Shown piece after piece: positions 1-9,623 of a stretch of DNA of 64,000 bases. Source of the stretch: Hymenobacter artigasi (GTDB taxonomy: Bacteria; Bacteroidota; Bacteroidia; Cytophagales; Hymenobacteraceae); contig NZ_JAAVTK010000001.1 in assembly GCF_012275535.1 (NCBI RefSeq), positions 372,001 through 436,000 on the forward strand. The letters run 5' to 3'. The position numbers were made by a program, and so were the translations under genes. The notes under the pieces were generated by a model. That model searched no databases and was not told the DNA's origin. It worked only from the letters and a program-made list of their open reading frames with translations. How positions within the stretch are numbered: the stretch's first letter is position 1; every line of letters starts with the position of its first letter.

Positions 1-1
1 T

Positions 2-2011
<2,010 letters not shown>

Positions 2012-2048
2012 CAGCCCCGGCCCGGCCAATGGCCGCAGCCCGACGGTA

Positions 2049-2216
2049 ATGCCCGTAACCTTTGGCGCCATGATTTCCCCTTTGCCCAGCCTGTACTTTG
2101 AGCACAATGCGGGCGAGGTGCTGACGGCCCCCGCCGGCGTTCTGCGCACATATCGCTCTTTTGATGATGAAGCGGCGGCCGTGCGCGGGCCGGCAGCGGC
2201 TCAATCGAACACGTAG
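2049..2216 (+). pseudogene. Short relic resembling the N-terminus of a STAS-like protein
   Basis: A 55-codon open frame starting MPVTFGAMISPLPSLYFEHN runs into the 3' end of the bestrophin gene on the other strand. The phrase SLYFEHNAGEVLTAPAGVL has the look of the first strands of small STAS-like proteins common in Hymenobacter-type genomes, two of which lie nearby at 3646-4507. The match is only to the start of such a protein and the frame then stops, so it is best read as a truncated remnant. It could also be chance coding. Confidence 0.3.
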
Positions 2217-3121
2217 CGGTGGGAGCGCGCCGGGGCCGGCGGCACGGGCTCGCCCACCATTTCCAGCAGGGAGGCCTCAATGGTGTGGCTCATGGTATTC
2301 AGGGCCAAATCATTGTCTTCCAACCCAAAAGGCTCCTCAATTTCGCGCATAATGGCATCCAGCGCCATAAACGTATAGCCCACGAAGGCCACGATGAGCG
2401 GCGTAATCCAGCCAGTGCTGTCCACCAGCCCGAATGGCAGCAGGAAGCAGTAGAGGTACACCGTGCGGTGCAGCAGCACGCTGTAGGTGTACGGAATGGG
2501 CGTGCTGGCCAGCCGCTCGCAGGCCCCCAGAATATCGGCGAGCTGGTTGAAATGGTGGTCGAAGGCCAGCTGGATGGTGGTATCGAGCTGGCCGGCTTCG
2601 CGGCCCTGCTGCACCCAGCGGCTCATGGCCAGCAGTAGCTGCACGGGCTGGAAGGTGGCCGCCCGCGTGGCCTCGGCCAGGGGCGCGGGCAGCAGGCGGG
2701 CTAGGTCGGGGCCGGCCTCGGTGCGCCGGAGCTGGTGCTTGAGCGCATAGGTGAAGGCGATGAGCAGCCGCACGAACGCCCGGGGCCCTGCCGCGCCCGC
2801 CGGCTGCCCGCTCAGCGTGAGGGCCTGCCGGGCCAGCGAGCGGGTGGTGTTCAGCAGCGCCCCCCACTGCTTGCGGCCCTCCCAGAAACGGTCGTAGCTG
2901 GCATTGTTATAAAAGCCCAGAAAGATGGCCAGCGTGAAACCGAACAGCGTGAAGGGCGCAGCACTTAGCGGCACTTTGTAGTAGGGCAGCTCTACGTGGG
3001 CGGCCACTACCGCCACAGAAAGCCCCAGCAGCACCAGCAGGCGCGGCAGTATCTGGGGCAGCACCGAGCCGTGCCAGGCCAAAAGCAGGCGAAACCAATT
3101 GTCTTTCTCACGAATAATCAT
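2201..3121 (-). CDS. Bestrophin-like chloride channel family protein
   Basis: A 306-residue membrane protein of the bacterial bestrophin (YneE) family, which form pentameric anion channels in the inner membrane. It opens with MIIREKDNWFRLLLAWHGSV, typical of the family, then has hydrophobic helices near residues 28-48 and 55-75 followed by the signature GFYNNASYDRFWEGRKQWG, and a late hydrophobic pair near 215-255. The conserved FGLEDNDLALN segment lies close to the C-terminus. The ATG at 3121 is chosen over one 14 codons upstream because family members begin at this MII and because the upstream stretch runs into a perfect palindrome. Family assignment is secure; ion selectivity cannot be read. 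Confidence 0.85.
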   Translation of the reverse strand: MIIREKDNWFRLLLAWHGSVLPQILPRLLVLLGLSVAVVAAHVELPYYKVPLSAAPFTLFGFTLAIFLGFYNNASYDRFWEGRKQWGALLNTTRSLARQALTLSGQPAGAAGPRAFVRLLIAFTYALKHQLRRTEAGPDLARLLPAPLAEATRAATFQPVQLLLAMSRWVQQGREAGQLDTTIQLAFDHHFNQLADILGACERLASTPIPYTYSVLLHRTVYLYCFLLPFGLVDSTGWITPLIVAFVGYTFMALDAIMREIEEPFGLEDNDLALNTMSHTIEASLLEMVGEPVPPAPARSHRYVFD

Positions 3122-3158
3122 GCCCGGTGTACGGGTGGCGCTACCCGGTGGCCACCCC

Positions 3159-3208
3159 CACAACGCAATCAGCCGCCCCCGGCAGCGGGAGCGGCTGATT
3201 GCGTTGTG
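3159..3208. repeat. Perfect 18-bp palindromic hairpin between two convergent-spaced genes
   Basis: CACAACGCAATCAGCCGC and its exact reverse complement are separated by 14 bases. It lies downstream of the coiled-coil lipoprotein gene and upstream of the bestrophin start, both on the minus strand. There is no T-tract on either side, so it is not a standard intrinsic terminator. Confidence 0.7.
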
Positions 3209-3221
3209 AGCGCAGGCACTA

Positions 3222-3524
3222 CTAGCGCCGGCGCGCCGGCGCGGTTTCGTAGCGAATGGTTTTCTTTTCCTCGGTTACCACGGTAGGACGTTCGCCGGCC
3301 CCTTTCTCTACGGCATCGGCTTGCTTTTCGAGGTCGTGGGCCTTGGCTTCGGCATCGGCCCGCACTTGCTTGGCATCGGCGCGGGCGCGCTCGGCGTCGG
3401 CTTTGGCCTGGGCCTCCACGGCATCCTGGCGGGCGCTGTCGGCCTGGCGTTGTTTTTCTTGTTCCTGGCTGCATCCGCCCAGCAGAAGGCCGGCGGCGAG
3501 CAAGTAAGTAAAGCGGCTAGTCAT
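3222..3524 (-). CDS. Small alanine/lysine-rich coiled-coil lipoprotein
   Basis: A 100-residue protein beginning MTSRFTYLLAAGLLLGGCSQ: a short hydrophobic signal ending in a lipobox (LLGGC), so it should be processed by signal peptidase II and anchored in a membrane. The remainder is a long charged helix rich in Ala, Lys, Glu and Asp (repeats such as QAKADAERARADAK), predicted as coiled coil and similar in style to YtxH/Lpp-like spacer lipoproteins. The start at 3524 places the signal peptide at the N-terminus; an upstream in-frame ATG would add 58 arginine/proline-rich residues and is rejected. No function can be assigned beyond periplasmic or outer-membrane structure. Confidence 0.75.
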   Translation of the reverse strand: MTSRFTYLLAAGLLLGGCSQEQEKQRQADSARQDAVEAQAKADAERARADAKQVRADAEAKAHDLEKQADAVEKGAGERPTVVTEEKKTIRYETAPARRR

Positions 3525-3645
3525 GGTGATAAGGCAGCGCTTGTGGCGCGGCATGAAAGTGAGCAGGTAGCGCGTGTACGGGGCACCGCGCCCAAATGTT
3601 AATTGCCGGGCAGCTGCTGGCCGGGCGCTCCCATCGCCGGCCCCA

Positions 3646-4056
3646 TCAGGCCAGCGAAAACTGCCGCAGCCATTGCTTCGCGTCCTCCATGTTCGCAAAC
3701 ATCTCGGCTTTGAAGGCCGTCAGCTGATGGTAGAAGGCCACGGCGGTGGCATCGGCCATCGACTCGCGCGTGGTGACCATGGCAAAATGGGTGAGGCCCG
3801 CCGCGGCGGCCTGGGGGGCCCAGGTGTTTATCACCCAATCGAGGGAATGCTCCCAGGAGCCCAGCACCGAGCGGGTATCGTTGAGCACGGCGTGGTAGCC
3901 CGACCCGGCCAATGCAGCCGTGTAGGCCGCCGCCCCGGTTCGGATGTTGTCGCTGGTGAGGTAGCCCATCCAGTTCACGTCAATCCAGCGGTCGGTGGGT
4001 ATCGGCTCTATGGTGATGTACGTTCGTCCGAGGGAGCTTCTTAGTTCTTGGCGCAT
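3646..4056 (-). CDS. STAS/SpoIIAA-like small cytosolic protein, copy 2
   Basis: A 136-residue soluble protein starting MRQELRSSLGRTYITIEPIP. The pattern of strand (YITIEP), helix, then VLNDTRSVLGSWEHSLDWV and a central FAMVTTRES strand is that of the STAS-like proteins widespread in Hymenobacter-type genomes, where the region after the VLNDTR-like strand often acts as a scaffold. It shares an overall plan with the adjacent upstream gene (4061-4507), ending in the same AxAWL-type helix (DAKQWLRQF versus AAKAWLAEV), so the two are tandem paralogs. Only 4 bases separate them, implying co-transcription. The function is not known. Confidence 0.65.
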   Translation of the reverse strand: MRQELRSSLGRTYITIEPIPTDRWIDVNWMGYLTSDNIRTGAAAYTAALAGSGYHAVLNDTRSVLGSWEHSLDWVINTWAPQAAAAGLTHFAMVTTRESMADATAVAFYHQLTAFKAEMFANMEDAKQWLRQFSLA

Positions 4057-4060
4057 AGCA

Positions 4061-4507
4061 CTAGGTGGTGGGGGTAATGGGTAGCACTTCGGCCAGCCAG
4101 GCTTTGGCGGCGGCCAGCGTGGGCAGGTAGCGGATGTGAAAGGTGTATTGCTCACTCTGCGTCACGTTGGTGACGTACTGGTTCACCGAAATCTTGCCAA
4201 ACACCGATTCGGCTTCCACAAAAGCCATGTAGCGCACGCCGGCCGCGTAGGCGCGGGGGTTCCAGTCGGTGTGCAGCCATTCCTGGTCGGCCGATTTCAC
4301 GGCGCCCAGGCCGTGCATATCGGCTATCCAGCCCACGGGGCCATCCTGCCGCCTGGTTTCGCTGATGTACTGGCGCAGGGTTTCATTCATGAGGTAGCGG
4401 AGCTGCTCGCTGTTGGCGAAGCCCGTCCACTGAATAATCGTACTCGGCACTTCAGAAGCCAGCTGAATGGCCCCGTACGATTCGGAGAGTAAGGTGGTAT
4501 CGCTCAT
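4061..4507 (-). CDS. STAS/SpoIIAA-like small cytosolic protein, copy 1
   Basis: A 148-residue soluble protein. Characteristic pieces are STIIQWTGFANSEQLRYLMN, then VGWIADMHGLGAVKSADQEW (equivalent to the VLNDTRSVLGSWEH region of its neighbour) and GVRYMAFVEAESVFGK. It is first in a probable two-gene transcript with the paralog at 3646-4056. No catalytic residues are evident. A possible -7 element (TATCTTTT) can be read on the minus strand about 30 bases upstream. Confidence 0.65.
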   Translation of the reverse strand: MSDTTLLSESYGAIQLASEVPSTIIQWTGFANSEQLRYLMNETLRQYISETRRQDGPVGWIADMHGLGAVKSADQEWLHTDWNPRAYAAGVRYMAFVEAESVFGKISVNQYVTNVTQSEQYTFHIRYLPTLAAAKAWLAEVLPITPTT

Positions 4508-4844
4508 AAGGCTCCCTCTACGGCGCTATTCCTAAAAAGATACAGCCACCTTTCCGGCTCCCGTAGTCCATCAAAAGCCGTTCAATCCGGCCCTATGGCC
4601 CCTGCCGCCGCCGGGCGCGGGCTACCACAATTACCAGCGGCGCGGCCGAAGCTCAGCCTTATTTTACGGCTCTGCCTGCCAATCAGGCGCTACCGGAAAC
4701 GGCAGCAGCCCGGTGCGCTTTAGCAGCGTTAGCCAGCGGCTCCCTCACCCGGCACCCGGCACCCGCCACACCGCCAGCCCCAGCGCCGGGCAGCAGCTGC
4801 CCAACCCCGAAGTCTACCTGCGGTAATAACCACGCACGGCGGCC
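4508..4844. other. 337-base intergenic gap
   Basis: The region between two minus-strand genes is rich in short GC tracts and contains the tandem words CCCGGCACCCGGCACCCG near 4748. Possible frames on the plus strand are short and of unconvincing composition. No gene, hairpin repeat or RNA was recognised. Confidence 0.4.
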
Positions 4845-5756
4845 CTACTGAGGCCCCAGATAAGCCGCCACATCCACGAGCCGGTAGGCCGGGTCGGTAC
4901 TGAAAATGCCCTGGAGCGACCCCAGATGCCGCACCCCAATTATCAGCAGCTGGCGGCTTTGGCGGGTGGCCAGCTGCGCGGCCACAATGTTGGAATACAC
5001 TTTCAGGTCGCGGTTGTACAGCACCGAGACAAACTCAGCGCCCACGTATTGGGGGTTGATGAAGGCCGCGTCCACCATCGGGTCGGGCTTCAGGGTACCG
5101 TTGGTGACGCGGGCGGCCGTGCGGTACACCAGCGTGTGCAACCCCTGAACCACGGCTGGACTATTAAGCGTGTGCAGGTACTGCGGCACCGTGGACGCAC
5201 CGGCCAGCAGCTGCTGGTCGATGGGGGCCGCAAAGGCGCGCCAGCGGGCGGTGGCCTGCTCGTACAGCTCGATGTTCTGGCCCTGATGCAGGATGCTTTG
5301 GGAGGTGCCGCCCGGCGCGTTCACGCACTGAATGCGCGCCAGCCCCAGGCGCTTGCCCAGCGCAAAGCCCAGCTGGTACACTTCGGAGCGGCCCCCGGGC
5401 AGGGTGTTCAGGTCCAGCTTGTCCTGGCGGTAGAGCTGGTACAGACTGTCGACCTGGCCTTGGCGCTCGGGCAGCTCTTCTACCAGAATACCATCGGGCC
5501 GGTAGCGCTGCAGCCGGTCGAGGGTGGTGGCAAGCTCGGCCTGGCGCCTGGGCGTGAGCACGTCCGAGTTCGGGTTATCGGCCTTGTATAGCTGCGCCAG
5601 ATGGTTGCAGCCAAGCAGCAGTATCGACGTCGGGGCCGGACTGGCTGCCGGGCCGGCCACCGGCCGGGTTTTGGTAGCGGTGCAGGCCGTCAGGCCCAGC
5701 AGCAGCCCAAGCAGGCTGGTAAAGCAACGTTGGTAGTTGCGGCCAGGCAGATTCAT
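4845..5756 (-). CDS. DUF5694 (TraB/GumN-like) lipoprotein
   Basis: A 303-residue protein with a signal and lipobox (LLGLLLGLTAC). The body begins with SILLLGCNHLAQLY and continues through DGILVEELPERQG and ends LLIIGVRHLGSLQGIF. The pairing of an early G-x-x-H segment, an E-E pair and a late G-x-x-H is the arrangement seen in TraB/PrgY and ChaN/EreA-like superfamily proteins, several of which are metal-dependent hydrolases; DUF5694 is the matching family. It would face the periplasm. The start at 5756 places the signal peptide correctly. Substrate unknown. Confidence 0.75.
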   Translation of the reverse strand: MNLPGRNYQRCFTSLLGLLLGLTACTATKTRPVAGPAASPAPTSILLLGCNHLAQLYKADNPNSDVLTPRRQAELATTLDRLQRYRPDGILVEELPERQGQVDSLYQLYRQDKLDLNTLPGGRSEVYQLGFALGKRLGLARIQCVNAPGGTSQSILHQGQNIELYEQATARWRAFAAPIDQQLLAGASTVPQYLHTLNSPAVVQGLHTLVYRTAARVTNGTLKPDPMVDAAFINPQYVGAEFVSVLYNRDLKVYSNIVAAQLATRQSRQLLIIGVRHLGSLQGIFSTDPAYRLVDVAAYLGPQ

Positions 5757-5847
5757 TCGATAGAAGCAGGTATAAGCTGGCCAAAGGTAGCCTACAGGGC
5801 CAAATGCCCCAGCTGCCATCAGCTGCCCAACTATCCTCCCGCTGCCC

Positions 5848-6019
5848 CCGGGGGCAAAGGCGGCTGGGGAAGCTTGTCATGCTGAGCGCAGCGAAGCATC
5901 CTCTCACCGCTGAACGAATCGTTGTAACGTGAGAGGATGCTTCACTGCGTTCAGCATGACACACGCCCCCACCCCCACCCCCGCCGCCCCCGGCGCGAAG
6001 CGGCTGAACGATGCGTCAG
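5848..6019. repeat. Composite repeat: GTCAT-type hairpin plus GCCGC module
   Basis: Hairpin core 5876-5960 has arms of about 35 bases opening GTCATGCTGAGCGCAGCGAA and closing with the complementary ATGAC end; the loop contains GAACGAATCG. It is followed at 5983-6019 by a second palindromic module (GCCGC, CCCCGGCGC, GAAGCGGC) that ends CTGAACGATGCGTCAG, a sequence repeated exactly at about 9602. A degenerate copy of the module precedes the hairpin at 5850-5866. Confidence 0.85.
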
Positions 6020-6370
6020 TTACTTCCCATGAGTAACCTCTAGGATGCGGCCGTCGCGTTTGCTTATCTCGATGTAAGCCACGCCGCCGTCCATACCCTT
6101 TGGTAAGAAGCCTTCCACTACCCACACGCCTTTGCTGTTCAGCGTAGCATGATACGGCTTTTCGCTCAGGACTCTCTTACCGTAGATGGGCAGCCAAACG
6201 GCTTCGGCGATGCGCTTTGCCGTAGCCGCATCAGGTACAAACCCGCCACTCGGCATGAAACTCGGCGATGCGGTGGGCTCTTGCGGCTCCGCCATTGCCG
6301 TTTGAGCATTGGCGCTGCTTGCCACTGTTAGCAACCCCACAATGAGCGAGAGAAAGACTTGCTGCTTCAT
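6020..6370 (-). CDS. NTF2-fold immunity-type secreted protein
   Basis: A 116-residue protein with a cleavable signal (MKQQVFLSLIVGLLTVASSA, then NAQ). The mature part contains FVPDAATAKRIAEAVWLPIYGK, VWVVEGFLP and AYIEISKRDGRILEVTHGK, which matches the NTF2 fold immunity protein domain found in polymorphic-toxin systems and in stand-alone YbbC/YhhH-like proteins. The start at 6370 is chosen because the signal begins there. No toxin gene is adjacent. The stop codon lies at the very edge of a repeat module (5983-6019). Whether it neutralises a toxin is unknown. Confidence 0.7.
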   Translation of the reverse strand: MKQQVFLSLIVGLLTVASSANAQTAMAEPQEPTASPSFMPSGGFVPDAATAKRIAEAVWLPIYGKRVLSEKPYHATLNSKGVWVVEGFLPKGMDGGVAYIEISKRDGRILEVTHGK

Positions 6371-6400
6371 ACCGCAAGCTACTGTCCCCAGCCCCACCCC

Positions 6401-6427
6401 CAGCCGCCCCCGGCGCGCCAGCGGCTG
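6401..6427. repeat. Solitary GCCGC palindromic module
   Basis: CAGCCGC, CCCCGGCGCGCCA, GCGGCTG forms a short palindrome identical in plan to the modules in the composite repeats at 5.9, 9.6 and 10.3-10.6 kb. It sits directly beside the broken DUF5615 copy. Confidence 0.6.
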
Positions 6428-6447
6428 GCGAAGCTTGGGGCTGTCGC

Positions 6448-6546
6448 TTAGCAGTGCGTCACCAGCAGCGTGGGCGATAGTTCCAGATACGAGTGCTGCG
6501 CGAACAGCTTCGTGAGCTACGGCAGCAACTGCCGGAAAAGCTCCAT
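6448..6546 (-). pseudogene. Degenerate 3' fragment of a DUF5615 (PIN-like) toxin gene
   Basis: Read on the minus strand the segment gives MELFRQLLP, an in-frame TAG, then LTKLFAQHSYLELSPTLLVT and a terminal HC. This is the C-terminal end of the intact gene at 9624-9998, whose last residues include LMKLFARHSYLELSRTLLVT. The stop replaces a Gln codon of the intact copy. The N-terminal two thirds are absent and no antitoxin remains. A GCCGC repeat module lies just downstream, as it does at the intact locus, so the fragment probably arrived with, or was left by, repeat-mediated duplication. Confidence 0.8.
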
Positions 6547-6676
6547 TATTTCGAACCGACTCCCGAATAGTTTCTCCCGCCCGGCATTTCGATTGAAATA
6601 AAAGGCATTTCGATTAAACCCACAGCTTTGGCAGTCAGGACCTTTGTTATCATCAACCAACCGAACCTATTTCCTG

Positions 6677-7651
6677 ATGAAAGCAGTAAGAATTCACGCA
6701 TTTGGCGGGCCGGAAGTCCTGCAAGTGGAAGAAACAGCGCGGCCGGTGCCAGCGGCCGACGAAATTCTCATTAAGCTGTATGCCAGCGGCGTAAACCCGG
6801 TCGACTGGGTGGTGCGGGAAGGCGGCAACGACGCGCTGCGGGCCTACCTGACCCTACCCATGACGCTGGGCTGGGATGCGGCCGGCGTGGTAGAGGAGCT
6901 GGGCAGCGCCGTCACCGGCTTCCGGAAAGGCGATGCCGTGTACGGCGAGCCCAACTTCCCCGGCGATGGCAGCTACGCCGAGTACTGCGCCGCCAAAGCC
7001 AGCCAGTTTGCCCTGAAGCCAAAGAGCCTTAGCTTTACCGAGGCGGCTGGGGTGCCGCTGGCCGGCCTCACGGCCTGGACGGCCCTCTTCGAGCACGGCA
7101 AGTTGCAGGCGGGCCAACGCGTCCTGATTCAGGGGGCCTCGGGTGGCGTGGGCGGTTTCGCCGTGCAGTTTGCCAAGGCCAAAGGCGCCTATGTCATCGG
7201 CACCGCCTCGGCGGGCAACCTGGACTACCTCCGGCAACTGGGGGCCGACGAGGTGATTGACTACCGCAGCCAGCAGTTTGAAGAGCTGGTGCGCGACCTG
7301 GACCTGGTGCTGGAAGCCTCGCCGCTGCGCGACAACGCCGAGCGCGTGAAAGCCATCTCGGTGCTGAAAAAAGGCGGCACCTTCGTCACCGTCAACACCG
7401 ATTTCCCCTTCGACGACGCGGTGCAGGCGGCCCTGGCCCGGCAGCAGGCCACGGGCGCGCTGGCGGCCAACCAGCCCCGGCAGGAGTGGCTGCAGGAAAT
7501 AGCCGGGCTGATTGACGCGGGCCAGGTGAAGGTGTTTATCAGCAAAGTGTACCCATTGGCGCAGGTGGCCGAGGCCCACCGCGAAAGCCAGACATGGCAC
7601 GTACAAGGCAAGTTGGTGCTGCAAATCCGCCCCGACGACGAGCCGGCATGA
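6677..7651 (+). CDS. NADP-dependent quinone oxidoreductase-like enzyme
   Basis: A 324-residue zinc-independent medium-chain dehydrogenase/reductase. MKAVRIHAFGGPEVLQVEET is the usual opening of the quinone oxidoreductase (QOR) group; VNPVDWVVREG and GWDAAGVVEELGSAV follow, and the Rossmann motif QGASGGVGGFAVQFAKAKGA lies near residues 153-172. The cysteine ligands of zinc alcohol dehydrogenases are missing, as expected for QOR-type enzymes. It should reduce quinones or enones in the cytosol with NADPH. The ATG at 6677 is preferred over one 11 codons upstream. Its stop overlaps the start of the AraC-type gene (ATGA), so the pair is translationally coupled. Confidence 0.85.
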   Translation: MKAVRIHAFGGPEVLQVEETARPVPAADEILIKLYASGVNPVDWVVREGGNDALRAYLTLPMTLGWDAAGVVEELGSAVTGFRKGDAVYGEPNFPGDGSYAEYCAAKASQFALKPKSLSFTEAAGVPLAGLTAWTALFEHGKLQAGQRVLIQGASGGVGGFAVQFAKAKGAYVIGTASAGNLDYLRQLGADEVIDYRSQQFEELVRDLDLVLEASPLRDNAERVKAISVLKKGGTFVTVNTDFPFDDAVQAALARQQATGALAANQPRQEWLQEIAGLIDAGQVKVFISKVYPLAQVAEAHRESQTWHVQGKLVLQIRPDDEPA

Positions 7652-8556
7652 GACGCTTCCGCACCATCAGCGAGTTTCACGAGTTTGTGCAGCTGCCCAA
7701 GCCCCAGCATCCGCTCCTGAGCGTGGTGGATGTGGGCACCGTGCCGCACCGGTACGGCGAAGAGCCGACGACAATGGTCTTCGATTTCTACTCCATCTCC
7801 GTGAAGCGCATGCACAATGTGAACGTGAAATACGGGCAGCATTCGTTCGATTTCAACGAAGGTGTGCTCTCGTTTATGGCGCCCAACCAGGTGTTCAGCA
7901 TGGCGGTGGCCGATGATGCCGAGGCCGTGGAAAAATCGGGGTGGGTGGTGTACCTCCACCCCGATTTTCTGTGGAACACGCCGCTGGCCAAAACCATCCA
8001 GCAGTACGATTTCTGGGACTATTCACTCAAGGAAGCCCTGTTTCTGTCGGCCAAGGAGGAGGCGGCCATTCTGAGCCTCGTCTTTGCCATCGAACAGGAG
8101 TACGCGTCCACCATCGACCGGTTCAGCAAGCAGATTATCGTGTCGCACCTCGAAAGCCTGCTGCACTACGCCGACCGGTTCTATAACCGCCAGTTCCTGA
8201 CCCGCGAAAAGGCCAACCACGAGGTGCTCGAACGCCTGGAAACCCTGCTGCAAACGCATTTCAACAGCCCGAACCTGCCCGAACACGGCCTGCCCACCGT
8301 CCAGTACGTGGCCGACTGCCTGCACCTCTCGCCCAAGTACCTTAGCAACCTGCTGCGCGTCCTCACCGGCCAAAACACCCAGCAGCACATTCACGCCATG
8401 CTGATAGCCAAAGCCAAGGAAAAGCTCTCAACCACTAGCCTCACCGTCAGCGAGATTGCCTACGGGCTGGGGTTCGAGCATTTGCAGTCGTTCAGCAAGC
8501 TGTTCAAAACCAAGACCAGCCTCTCGCCGCTAGAGTTCAGGGCGTCGTTTAATTGA
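7648..8556 (+). CDS. AraC-family transcriptional regulator
   Basis: A 302-residue regulator whose ATG overlaps the stop of the oxidoreductase gene by 4 bases. The N-terminal ~190 residues form a cupin-like sensing domain (HSFDFNEGVLSFMAPNQVFS). The C-terminal ~100 residues carry the two helix-turn-helix units of AraC/XylS proteins: VADCLHLSPKYLSNLLRVLT and VSEIAYGLGFEHLQSFSKLF, with the usual closing SPLEFR. It likely controls its own operon, including the oxidoreductase, in response to an unknown small molecule. A RAYT-type repeat begins 15 bases after its stop. Confidence 0.88.
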   Translation: MRRFRTISEFHEFVQLPKPQHPLLSVVDVGTVPHRYGEEPTTMVFDFYSISVKRMHNVNVKYGQHSFDFNEGVLSFMAPNQVFSMAVADDAEAVEKSGWVVYLHPDFLWNTPLAKTIQQYDFWDYSLKEALFLSAKEEAAILSLVFAIEQEYASTIDRFSKQIIVSHLESLLHYADRFYNRQFLTREKANHEVLERLETLLQTHFNSPNLPEHGLPTVQYVADCLHLSPKYLSNLLRVLTGQNTQQHIHAMLIAKAKEKLSTTSLTVSEIAYGLGFEHLQSFSKLFKTKTSLSPLEFRASFN

Positions 8557-8570
8557 AAACCAGATGGCCG

Positions 8571-8708
8571 GATGGCGCGGGCCTGCGGCCCGTGCCCACT
8601 ATTCGCAGGCCTCCGGCCTGCATTCGTTGAACGATACTCTACCGGCGCGAACGCCTGCGGGCCTGGAGGCCCGCCAATAGTTGGCACGGGCCACAGGCCC
8701 GCGCCATC
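8571..8708. repeat. RAYT-associated palindromic repeat, left copy
   Basis: A 138-base imperfect palindrome with ends GATGGCGCGGGCCTG and the complementary CAGGCCCGCGCCATC, enclosing two inner GC palindromes (CGCAGGCCTCCGGCCTGC and GCGGGCCTGGAGGCCCGC) and a central TTCGTTGAACGATACT. A second copy in the same orientation lies at 9272-9422, on the other side of the transposase gene. Confidence 0.88.
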
Positions 8709-8721
8709 GGGCAGTCTACCG

Positions 8722-9252
8722 CTACAGAAAGTCGCTTAGCGGCACCCCGCAATCCGGAAAGGCGCTGCTGAACGGGTAATGGTGGGCCTCATCCACCAAC
8801 CGGCTTTGCACGGGGTTCTGGTGGATGTAGTCCTGTTTTTGGCGCATCCAGGCCGTTGACTTCAGGTCGATGGGGTGGTTGCCGTCCTGCCAGAGCTTGA
8901 ACGCCTGGCCGTGGGGCCGGCCATAAAATTGCAGCAAGCGCAACAGCCAGTCGCGGCGGCTTTCCTGCGGGTGAGTTTCGATAAGCTCGTAAATCCGTTT
9001 GGCGGTGAAGCTCTTCAAATCGCGCAGCACATGGGCCAGCAGCAGGCCATCGGCTACATCGGCAATGAGGTGAACGTGGCTGGGCATGATGCAGAAGGCA
9101 TACACCCGCAACCCTTTGTGCCGGATGCAATACCGCAGGCTATCCAGAAACACGTCCGCGTAGTCGGGCCGGGTAAACACGTCAATCCAACCCACCACCG
9201 TCAGCGTCACAAAGAACAGCCCACCCTCATACGTTTTGTATTTCTCTGACAT
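8722..9252 (-). CDS. REP-associated tyrosine transposase (RAYT, Y1_Tnp)
   Basis: A 176-residue HUH-superfamily single-strand endonuclease. The metal-binding HUH motif is visible in AFCIMPSHVHLIADV, and the catalytic tyrosine helix in KQDYIHQNPVQSRLV, where the family consensus is YIHxNPV. Known RAYTs bind and nick palindromic REP sequences and are thought to spread them while staying single copy. The start at 9252 gives the usual MSEKYKTYEGGLFFVTLTVV opening; an upstream start inside the repeat is rejected. The gene is bracketed by two copies of a 138-151-base palindromic repeat, the arrangement called a REPtron. Confidence 0.92.
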   Translation of the reverse strand: MSEKYKTYEGGLFFVTLTVVGWIDVFTRPDYADVFLDSLRYCIRHKGLRVYAFCIMPSHVHLIADVADGLLLAHVLRDLKSFTAKRIYELIETHPQESRRDWLLRLLQFYGRPHGQAFKLWQDGNHPIDLKSTAWMRQKQDYIHQNPVQSRLVDEAHHYPFSSAFPDCGVPLSDFL

Positions 9253-9271
9253 CGGTAGCGTGGTAGCAGAT

Positions 9272-9422
9272 GATGGCGCGGGCCTGCGGCCCTTGCCCAC
9301 TATTCGCAGGCCTCCGGCCTGCAATCGTTGAACAATAGTAGCCGTATTTCCCCTACCGGCGCCAACGACTGCGGGCCTGGAGGCCCGCTAATAGTCGGCA
9401 CGGGCCGCAGGCCCGCGCCATC
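9272..9422. repeat. RAYT-associated palindromic repeat, right copy
   Basis: A 151-base copy of the element at 8571-8708 with the same end sequences and inner palindromes; the central region differs (ATCGTTGAACAATAGTAGCC plus a 13-base longer spacer). It starts 19 bases upstream of the transposase start codon. Confidence 0.88.
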
Positions 9423-9442
9423 GGCGCCTACTGCAAGCTCCC

Positions 9443-9617
9443 AGCGCAACAGCGGCTGAACGATACCTGTCATGCTGAGCGCAGCGAAGCATCTTCTCTC
9501 TGAAGAACGACTCGTTGCAACGTGAGAGGATGCTTCGCAAGCTCAGCATGACAGCCCCGCCCCCCCAACCCCACCCCCCGCTGCCCCGGCGCGAAGGCGG
9601 CTGAACGATGCGTCAGG
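9443..9617. repeat. Composite repeat: GCCGC half-module, GTCAT hairpin, GCCGC module
   Basis: A half-module ending GCGGCTGAACGATACCT at 9452-9468 runs straight into a GTCAT hairpin (9469-9552, loop GAACGACTCGTT), then C-rich spacer and a full module at 9578-9617 ending CTGAACGATGCGTCAG. The array touches the 3' end of the DUF5615 toxin gene. Confidence 0.85.
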
Positions 9618-9623
9618 TTCTGC

